Of a DNA stretch of 64,000 bases, positions 58,291 to 64,000 are shown piece by piece (the first letter of the stretch is position 1; each line of letters begins with the position of its first letter). Below the pieces are notes generated by a model, which was not told where the DNA came from, made no database searches, and saw only the letters and a program-made list of their open reading frames with translations. Position numbers and translations under genes: made by a program. This stretch comes from CAWEQO01 sp963811225 (lineage in GTDB: Bacteria > Chloroflexota > Anaerolineae > Anaerolineales > Anaerolineaceae), in the NCBI GenBank assembly GCA_963811225.1, contig CAWEQO010000002.1, positions 248,001-312,000 of the forward strand, written 5' to 3'.

Positions 58291-59694
58291 ATGAACCTGT
58301 TCGACAAATTGACCGGGCGCATCTTTGCCCCCACTCTCGAAAAGCGGCTGCGGCAGGCGCTGGCCATGGCCGAGATGGACTCGACCTGGGCGCTGGGAGG
58401 CCGCGGGCTCGGCGAGAGCGAGCGCGACCGCCTGAGCTTCGACCGCGAAGAGGTGCTGCGCCAGTCACTGGACGCCTGGCGCATCAACCCGCTGGCGCGG
58501 CGCATCGTCGGGCTGACCACGCAGTACGTGGTCGGCGGCGGCATCAGCATTTCCTGCAAGCAGGCCGCCACCAGCAAATTCCTGGACGCCTTTTGGAACC
58601 ACCGCCTCAACCGCATGCCGGTACGCGTCTCAGAGTTCTGCGATGAGCTGGCCCGCAGCGGCAACTTGTTCCTGCTGCTCTCCACCGACGCGGCCGGGAT
58701 GAGCTACGTGCGGGCGGTGCCGGCGCTGGAGATCGAGCGCATCGAGAGCCGCCCGAACGACATCGAGCAGCCGCTGCGCTTCTACCCGCGCCCCACCCTC
58801 GACGATCCCGATCCGCAGCCCTGGCCGGCCTACGATGATCTGACCGACGGCCCCGGCGCAGACGGCCGCTATCCGGTCGTCATGCTGCACTACGCCATCA
58901 ACCGCCCCGTGGGGGCGCAGTGGGGGGAGAGCGACCTGGCCCCCGAGCTGCGCTGGCTGAGCCGCTACGCCGGATGGCTGGAAGACCGTGCCCGCCTGAA
59001 CCGCTTCCGCAACATTTTCCTGTATGTGGTCAAGGGACGGTATGCCAGCGAGAGCGAGCGCATCGCCCGCCAGCGCGCTCTGAACGCGAACCCACCCGGG
59101 CCGGGCTCGATCCTGGTCACCGGCGAGAACGAGAGCTGGGAGGTGATCGCCCCCAGGCTGGAGTCGGCCGACGCCAACACCGACGGCCTGGCGCTGAAGA
59201 AGATGATCGCCAGCGGAGCGGGTGTGCCGCTGCACTTCCTGGCCGAGCCGGAGAGCTCGACGCGCACCACCGCCGAGGCCGCCGGGGGCCCCACCTACCG
59301 GCACTTCGAGCAGCGCCAACGCTTCTTCTTATGGATGCTGAGTGACCTGCTGCGCGTGGTTGCCAACCGGCGCACGCTGGTGGACAGCCGCGTCAGTGTG
59401 AAGGCCGATGTGCACCTGCAGGGCGCGGATATCAGTGCCCGCGACAACGTGGCGCTGGGGCTGGCAGCCGGCAGCCTGGTCTCTGCCATGGGCAGCCTGC
59501 GCGACCGGGGCCTGATCGACGATGCCGAGATGCTGCGCATGGTGTATCGCTTTGCCGGGGAGGCCTGCGACGTTGAAGAGCTGTTGAAGCAGGGCCGGAA
59601 GGCCGGGCCGTCCGCGGGCAGTGGGGGCAAGCGGCCGCCCCTGAACGTGAAGGCGGTGGACGTGGAGACCGGGGAGCCGAAGCCAAACTCGTAG
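58291..59694 (+). CDS. Phage portal protein
   Basis: The ~467-residue protein starts after AAAAGGAGACAGC. The N-terminal region has RIVGLTTQYVVGGGISISC, with a later EFCDELARSGNLFLLLSTD and the mid region GWLEDRARLNRFRNIFLYVV, matching portal proteins of tailed phages. The clip and stem helices correspond to the region near PLHFLAEPESSTRTTAEAAG. The portal dodecamer is the DNA entry channel. Its position between terminase and capsid genes is canonical. Confidence 0.9.
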   Translation: MNLFDKLTGRIFAPTLEKRLRQALAMAEMDSTWALGGRGLGESERDRLSFDREEVLRQSLDAWRINPLARRIVGLTTQYVVGGGISISCKQAATSKFLDAFWNHRLNRMPVRVSEFCDELARSGNLFLLLSTDAAGMSYVRAVPALEIERIESRPNDIEQPLRFYPRPTLDDPDPQPWPAYDDLTDGPGADGRYPVVMLHYAINRPVGAQWGESDLAPELRWLSRYAGWLEDRARLNRFRNIFLYVVKGRYASESERIARQRALNANPPGPGSILVTGENESWEVIAPRLESADANTDGLALKKMIASGAGVPLHFLAEPESSTRTTAEAAGGPTYRHFEQRQRFFLWMLSDLLRVVANRRTLVDSRVSVKADVHLQGADISARDNVALGLAAGSLVSAMGSLRDRGLIDDAEMLRMVYRFAGEACDVEELLKQGRKAGPSAGSGGKRPPLNVKAVDVETGEPKPNS

Positions 59695-59725
59695 CGACAG
59701 GCATCCGTGCCTGTCCAAAGCAATC

Positions 59726-59773
59726 CCCCAGACAGCCCTTAACAGGGTGCTTCACGAGGATGTCTGGGGCTAC
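59726..59773. repeat. Dispersed hairpin repeat, AGCCCCAGACA family, copy 2
   Basis: CCCCAGACAGCCCTTAACAG to GATGTCTGGGGCTAC is nearly identical to the repeat at 39861-39910 and sits between the portal and capsid genes. Confidence 0.8.
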
Positions 59774-59817
59774 GAAGGCAAAGCTAACCAAGCGGACAAA
59801 ATCGGAAAGGAGACGCG

Positions 59818-61692
59818 ATGCAAGATCAATTGTTGGACGAGGCGCTGCAGTGCCGCCTCTCGGCCAGCGGGACGGTGGGCGCCGGCGGGGAGTTCGAGAT
59901 CCTGGCCATCACCACCGGCGCCGGCAACGGCTGGGAGTTCGGCGAGACGTGCCTGCAAGACAGCCTGGCGCTGTGGGACGGGGCTGAATGCTTCGTCGAC
60001 CACGCCTGGTACGGTCACTCGGTGCGCGACCTGGCCGGGGTGTGCCACTCGCCCGAGTGGGACACCGAGAGCAAGGGCGTCAAGGCGCGGCTGAAAGCGG
60101 TCGGGCCGAGCGCCGGGCTGCTGACCGAGTTAGGCCGCCAGATGCTGGCGGAGACCGGCAAGAAGCCGCGGGTGGGCTTCTCAGCCGACGTGCTCTTCAC
60201 CGCACAGGGCCGCAAGGTGCAGAAGCTCCTGCGGGTGCTGAGCGTAGATCTCGTGTTCGACCCCGCGCGCGGCGGCGCTTTCAAGCGGGCATTGAATTCG
60301 GTGTATCCCAACCAACAGGAGGCAGTGAATATGGGTGAAGATCCCAAAGCCGCGCCCGTCGCGGCGCAGTTGGCAAGCGCGCAGCCTGCGCAGGCCAGCC
60401 CGATCAACCAGGAAGAGCTCGAAGCGATCTTGGAGAACAAGCGCGTGCCCGCGCCGGTGCGCGAGGAAGTCCGCAAGTCGTTCATCGGCCGCACCATGCA
60501 GGCAGCCGACGTCGAGGCGGCGGTGCAGTTGGCCCGCAGCGTCTACGCCGCCGCCACCAACGACCTGGTGGTGCAGGGGCCGCGCCGGCTGTCCGGCATG
60601 TTCTCAACCGAAGACCAGATCGAGGCGGCGGTGGAGGACCTGTTCGGCATCCCGCGCAGCCGGCATCTGCAGGGGCTGAAAGCGGCCCGTCTCTCGGGCG
60701 TCCGCGAGCTGTACCTGACCCTGACCGGCGACGACGACCTGCACGGAGGCTTCTATCCCAACCGGGTGCGGCTGGCGACCACGGCCGACTTTACCGGTCT
60801 GGTCAAGAACGCCATGAACAAGATTGTGGTCAACACCTGGGAGCAGCTGGGCCGGGCCGGTTACGACTGGTGGATGAAAGTGGCCGCGATCGAGCACTTC
60901 ACCTCGCTCAACCAGATCACCGGCACGCTGGTCGGCACGGTCGGCGGGCTGCCGGTGGTGGCCGAGGGCGCAGCCTACACCGAACTGCAGGTGGGCGACA
61001 GCCCCGAGACCGGCACGTTCAAGAAGTACGGCGGCTACATCCCGCTGACCCTGGAGCTGATCGACCGGGACGAGACCCGCCGCCTGAAGGCCTACCCGCG
61101 TGAACTGGCTGCGGCCGGGCTGCGCAATATCTCCAAGCAAATCGCCGAGATCTTTACCTTCAACAACGGGGCCGGCACGATCATGGCCGACGGCAGCAGC
61201 ATCTTCAGCGTGGGGCATAAAAACCTGGGCTCCAGCGCCCTCGATGCCGCTTCCTGGGAGGCCGGCTGCCAGGCGATCTACAACCAGGAGATGCTGAACT
61301 TCGACAACAACGAGCAGCCCAAAATGGCCATCAACCCGCGCTACCTGCTGGTGCCGCGTGCGCTGCAGCTGACGGCCAAGAAGATCCTGTATCCCTCGCT
61401 GGAAAACGCCGCCAACATCACCAGCGAGAACCAGCAGCAGGGCCAGCCGGGTGACGTGATCACCGTGCCCGAGTGGACGGATGCCAACAACTGGGCCGCA
61501 GCGGTCGACCAGGCCCTGGCCCCGGCCATCTACGTTGGCGAGCGCTTCGGGCTGATGCCGCAGGTGTTCATCGCCGGAAACGAGCTCTCCCCGGCGGTCT
61601 TCACCAACGACGAGCACCGCTTGAAAGTGCGCCATCTGCTGGCGGTGTGGGTCAACGATTTCCGGCCGCTGTATAAGGCGAATGTGGCCTAG
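59818..61692 (+). CDS. Fused prohead protease and major capsid protein
   Basis: The 624-residue product has an N-terminal maturation-protease-like region (about 1-165, with DHAWYGHSVRDLAGVCHSPE and KKPRVGFSADVLF) followed by a linker and an HK97-like major capsid region (about 280-624). Landmarks in the latter are TGTLVGTVGGLPVVAEGAAY, FKKYGGYIPLTLELIDRDE and a C-terminal NDEHRLKVRHLLAVWV. Protease and capsid are usually separate genes; here they share one frame. An internal AGGAGG and in-frame ATG (60331) lie exactly at the junction. The protease assignment is by pattern and position, so less certain than the capsid. Confidence 0.85.
   Translation: MQDQLLDEALQCRLSASGTVGAGGEFEILAITTGAGNGWEFGETCLQDSLALWDGAECFVDHAWYGHSVRDLAGVCHSPEWDTESKGVKARLKAVGPSAGLLTELGRQMLAETGKKPRVGFSADVLFTAQGRKVQKLLRVLSVDLVFDPARGGAFKRALNSVYPNQQEAVNMGEDPKAAPVAAQLASAQPAQASPINQEELEAILENKRVPAPVREEVRKSFIGRTMQAADVEAAVQLARSVYAAATNDLVVQGPRRLSGMFSTEDQIEAAVEDLFGIPRSRHLQGLKAARLSGVRELYLTLTGDDDLHGGFYPNRVRLATTADFTGLVKNAMNKIVVNTWEQLGRAGYDWWMKVAAIEHFTSLNQITGTLVGTVGGLPVVAEGAAYTELQVGDSPETGTFKKYGGYIPLTLELIDRDETRRLKAYPRELAAAGLRNISKQIAEIFTFNNGAGTIMADGSSIFSVGHKNLGSSALDAASWEAGCQAIYNQEMLNFDNNEQPKMAINPRYLLVPRALQLTAKKILYPSLENAANITSENQQQGQPGDVITVPEWTDANNWAAAVDQALAPAIYVGERFGLMPQVFIAGNELSPAVFTNDEHRLKVRHLLAVWVNDFRPLYKANVA
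60317..60333 (+). promoter_or_regulatory. Internal ribosome binding site and in-frame start within the fusion gene
   Basis: AGGAGG (60317-60322) is separated by 8 nt from ATG at 60331, codon 172 of the fusion. Initiation here would give a ~453-residue capsid precursor without the protease. It is the strongest Shine-Dalgarno I noticed within any gene of the window. Confidence 0.6.
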
Positions 61693-61711
61693 GGAAGAGG
61701 GTAGAGAGAAA

Positions 61712-61945
61712 TCAGGTGGGGCGCACTTCCAAAGTGCGTTCCACCGCTCGAGCGCCCCCGGAACCTGCAAACCGCTCGAGCAGCTTACGGTAGCGCGCTT
61801 CCGAGGTTAGCAGGGCGACCAGCAGAATGAGCGCCAGCAAGAGAACGAGCAGATTCGGGGCGCCGCTTGCAATCTCGGTATAGGCGAAGGAGCCGTTCTC
61901 ACCGGCATGTTGGAACGCATTCGTGTTTTGGAAACCCGATGCCAT
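61712..61945 (-). CDS. Small membrane protein on the opposite strand of the head module
   Basis: The 77-residue protein has a polar N-terminus (SGFQNTNAFQHAGENGSFA), one transmembrane helix (APNLLVLLLALILLVALL) and a basic tail. CAGGAGAATC precedes the ATG. It is transcribed against all neighbouring phage genes. The last ~12 codons fall in a hairpin repeat, so its end may be recent. No family is recognised; a moron-like cargo gene is possible. Confidence 0.55.
   Translation of the reverse strand: MASGFQNTNAFQHAGENGSFAYTEIASGAPNLLVLLLALILLVALLTSEARYRKLLERFAGSGGARAVERTLEVRPT
61715..61745. repeat. GGTGGAACGC-type hairpin repeat, copy 2
   Basis: GGTGGGGCGCACTT and AGTGCGTTCCACC pair around CCAA. 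It contains the last codons of the minus-strand gene. Confidence 0.6.
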
Positions 61946-62010
61946 TTTGATTCTCCTGGTTGGATAGGGATGCTTTCATTATACAACCGGGAATGGATAA
62001 GGGCTTAGAG

Positions 62011-62047
62011 CCGGGTGGAACGCGCTTCGAAGGCGCCTTCCACCCGG
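62011..62047. repeat. GGTGGAACGC-type hairpin repeat, copy 3
   Basis: CCGGGTGGAA and TTCCACCCGG pair around CGCGCTTCGAAGGCGCC, itself partly palindromic, 14 bp before the next gene. Confidence 0.7.
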
Positions 62048-62060
62048 AAAGGAGGAAACC

Positions 62061-62444
62061 ATGGAGCTTTTGAAAAACCGTCTCTTCTGGGCCGCGCTGA
62101 CCGGCCTGGCCTTCATCATCTTGCGGGCGGCGCTGCCCGGCTTCCCGCTGGACGAGGGACAGGTGGCCGAAGTGCTGTTCGTGCTGGCCTCGTTCATCGC
62201 CGCCGAAGCGGTGGAGAACGCCGGGGGCCGCCCCAGCCTGGACGTGGGCGCTGTGCTGCGCTCGCGCAAGTTCTGGGCGGCGCTGGTGGCGATCGCCTTC
62301 GTGCTGCTGCGCGCCGTCTGGCCGGACTTCCCGCTGGACGAGGCCGCCATCCAGCAGCTGGTGTGGGTGGTGGTGGCGTACGTGCTGGGTGTGGGCGTCA
62401 GCGACGTGGGCCGGTTGAAATCGGCCTGGATCAGGCGGGCATAA
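62061..62444 (+). CDS. Holin-like membrane protein with an internal duplication
   Basis: The 127-residue protein consists of two homologous halves: FWAALTGLAFIILRAALPGF (first) and FWAALVAIAFVLLRAVWPDF (second), each with FPLDE and a second hydrophobic helix. That gives about four membrane helices. GGAGGAAACC precedes the start. Holins or other phage membrane proteins have similar size and topology, but its position in the head module is unusual, so the role is only suggested. Confidence 0.65.
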   Translation: MELLKNRLFWAALTGLAFIILRAALPGFPLDEGQVAEVLFVLASFIAAEAVENAGGRPSLDVGAVLRSRKFWAALVAIAFVLLRAVWPDFPLDEAAIQQLVWVVVAYVLGVGVSDVGRLKSAWIRRA

Positions 62445-62540
62445 GCATCGCCAACCCCTGGGGCTGCCTCTACGATTCACCCTCGCAGGGGCAGCCCTGC
62501 AAAGTGAGCGCCAGAGAGACCCCAAGAACGAGAGGAACCA

Positions 62541-63182
62541 ATGACCGATCTCGATACATTCAAAACCAGACTGCTGACCGCCCTCGGCGACCCGGACGGC
62601 GTGCGCTACAGCGCCGCACAGCTAGAAGAGGCCCTGCGGCAGGCGCTGGAGGAGTACAGCCAATCGATACCCCAAATCCTGGAGACCACGCTGACAGTCG
62701 TCACCGCAGGCGGCAGCCAGCCGGTCAGTGCAGTCAAGCAGATGCAGTGCGCCCTGGAGGTGGTGTATCCGTACGATCCAAATGCCGCCAACCAGGCCTC
62801 CTACGACCCGTGGTACATCTACGTCAAAGACGGCTCGCACTGGCTGCTGTTTGGCGGCGACGCCGTCCCCCAGGTGGGCGAGCTCATTTTGATCCGCTAC
62901 GCCGCGAGTCACACCCTCACCGGGCTGGACGGAGCCGCCGTCACCAGCCTGCCCGACGTCGACGAGGGCCTGCTGGCGCTGGGCGCTGCCGGGTATGCCG
63001 CCGTCATGCGCGCCGCGGCCATGGTCCAGGCGTACGGTAAACGCAATCCGCAAGACGAGAGCCTGCAGCACGGCAAACTGCGCCTGGAAGCCTTCCGCCG
63101 GCAGTTGGAAAACAGCCCAAGCCCCGGGATGCCCGCGAAACCCTGGTCCATGCGCTGGTCGCTGGATGGATGGGATGTGTAG
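62541..63182 (+). CDS. Putative phage head-tail connector protein
   Basis: The 213-residue protein has a helical N-terminus (AQLEEALRQALEEYSQSIPQ) with YSAAQL, a pattern common to gp6-like adaptor proteins that sit under the portal. A beta-rich middle (VYPYDPNAANQASYDPWYIY) and a helical C-terminus (GAAGYAAVMRAAAMVQAYG) follow. The gene position after the capsid fits a connector. The ATG follows GAGAGGAACC. Confidence 0.65.
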   Translation: MTDLDTFKTRLLTALGDPDGVRYSAAQLEEALRQALEEYSQSIPQILETTLTVVTAGGSQPVSAVKQMQCALEVVYPYDPNAANQASYDPWYIYVKDGSHWLLFGGDAVPQVGELILIRYAASHTLTGLDGAAVTSLPDVDEGLLALGAAGYAAVMRAAAMVQAYGKRNPQDESLQHGKLRLEAFRRQLENSPSPGMPAKPWSMRWSLDGWDV

Positions 63183-63184
63183 GG

Positions 63185-63697
63185 ATGCCGACCATAGGCG
63201 CGGATTGTGACATTATGCTGGCGCACCCGGAGGTTGACGGGGGGCAGCCGGTGGGCTTTTTGGTGGAGCCAAAAAACGAGAAGTACGGGCCTGCTGTGCA
63301 AGTGCATTGGGAGAAGTACACGAATGCGGATGGGTCTTTTTCGGATGTGCGGCACCTGTGGGCTACGGTGATGATTGCGGACCAGCTGCAGAACCCAAAC
63401 GGCAGCCTGCACCAGGAAACTGGGGCGGAGATGTATTCAAAGCTGATTGAGCTGCTGACAAAGCCAGACCAGATCACTTTGGTAACGAGGATGGGGGCGA
63501 TTGCTGGGTTGGTGGGGTCGGGGCATGTGATGGAGCAGCAGATTTACCCGGAGGTTGTTTTGGTGATTTGCCAGCTGACGACTAGAACAAATGTTTTTCA
63601 GCCGGTGAATTACGATTATTACTTGCGCTCTGCCTGGGTGGATGAAGACACGTACACCGGGGATATGAGCTGGGGCAATTCTTATTGGAGGTCTTAG
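63185..63697 (+). CDS. Phage protein of unknown function
   Basis: The 170-residue soluble protein starts 2 nt after the connector stop, preceded by ATGTGTAGGG. It contains GFLVEPKNEKYGPAVQVHWE and ends with YYLRSAWVDEDTYTGDMSWG. By position it might be a head-tail or tail-completion protein. Its codon choice (more GGG, GTT, TTT, GCG) differs clearly from the genes just before it, suggesting a different origin. Confidence 0.6.
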   Translation: MPTIGADCDIMLAHPEVDGGQPVGFLVEPKNEKYGPAVQVHWEKYTNADGSFSDVRHLWATVMIADQLQNPNGSLHQETGAEMYSKLIELLTKPDQITLVTRMGAIAGLVGSGHVMEQQIYPEVVLVICQLTTRTNVFQPVNYDYYLRSAWVDEDTYTGDMSWGNSYWRS

Positions 63698-63700
63698 GAT

Positions 63701-64000
63701 ATGGCTTATCCGAATAGTGTGGATGTGGTGGACGGCATGCCGACCAGCTTTCAGCAGTATAACCGGCTGCGGAAGGATGCGCTTTACTACGGGAACCCGG
63801 AGGCGGACAGCGCGCCGGGGGGCAAGATGTTGGCGCGGTACGTGGGAGAGCAGCTGCAGCTGCATCTGCTGGACACGAACCGGGTAAGGATTCCGGCCAG
63901 CGGATCTGCGCCGGTGGGTTTGATGGTTGGGGGCTATCCGCTGCAGGCGGAGAGCAATGTGGATTTGCCGCTGGGCAGCCGGCCGAGCGGGGCGGCTGCG
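63701..64000 (+). CDS. Phage protein, partial at window end
   Basis: An open frame begins MAYPNSVDVVDGMPTSFQQY 3 nt after the preceding stop and remains open for 100 codons to the window edge. It contains YVGEQLQLHLLDTNRVRIPA. Codon use matches the previous gene. A tail or head-decoration protein is possible, but the end is missing. Confidence 0.6.
   Translation, partial: MAYPNSVDVVDGMPTSFQQYNRLRKDALYYGNPEADSAPGGKMLARYVGEQLQLHLLDTNRVRIPASGSAPVGLMVGGYPLQAESNVDLPLGSRPSGAAA

Overview
The window is GC-rich bacterial chromosome with long operons, few wide gaps and no RNA genes that I can recognise. The gene set suggests a Chloroflexota (Anaerolineae-like) genome: a complete system I cytochrome c maturation operon with a CXXXY-type CcmE, secreted LysM/Ig-like proteins, an NBR1-Ig-like secreted protein, several lipoproteins, and long intergenic repeats. 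The taxon is an inference from gene content; no marker such as rRNA is present.

Layout. 1-620: palindromic repeats running into a lipoprotein gene. 1484-8692: PAP2 phosphatase, dnaN overlapping a PEP/pyruvate-binding-domain protein, then two paralogous LysM proteins. 8776-17532 (minus): one long operon ccmE-ccmF-ccmH-ccmG-zinc-ribbon protein-dihaem cytochrome-ccmA-ccmB-ccmC-ccmD. 17800-18210: repeats. 18269-26205: GH1 glycosidase, Nramp-like transporter, RsmF-like methyltransferase, GAF-GGDEF protein, PspA pair. 26436-27540: the largest repeat block. 27544-30811 (minus): ECF vitamin transporter (T, A-A', S). 31270-36237: histidine kinase/response regulator, Dps, small membrane and hypothetical proteins, DAG-kinase-like protein, apparently an envelope/oxidative stress block. 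36333-43388 (minus, apart from 38938-39588 on plus): glycosyltransferases, NBR1-Ig protein, DUF2807-like protein. 42201-48000 (minus): an exporter operon with an ABC ATPase fused to a cNMP-like domain, an FtsX-like permease, a membrane-anchored metallo-beta-lactamase-fold protein and a HlyD-like lipoprotein. 48299-55862: methyltransferase, CBS-ACT protein, repeats, HAD nucleotidase, sugar isomerase/oxidoreductase pair, nucleotidyltransferase, small cytochrome c, GroES, glutaredoxin. 56039-64000: prophage packaging and head genes (terminase, portal, protease-capsid fusion, connector-like), cut off by the window end.

Three themes stand out. First, a 56-bp palindromic repeat (arms GGGGCACGGC / GCCGTGCCCC) occurs in four blocks, in tandem arrays of different period; other hairpin families accompany it, including one confined to the prophage. 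Second, five conserved genes carry six apparent frameshifts, all in the +1 direction, which looks more like insertion errors in the assembly than decay. Third, the prophage encodes a maturation protease fused in frame to the major capsid protein, with a strong internal ribosome binding site at the junction that could give free capsid protein from the same gene.
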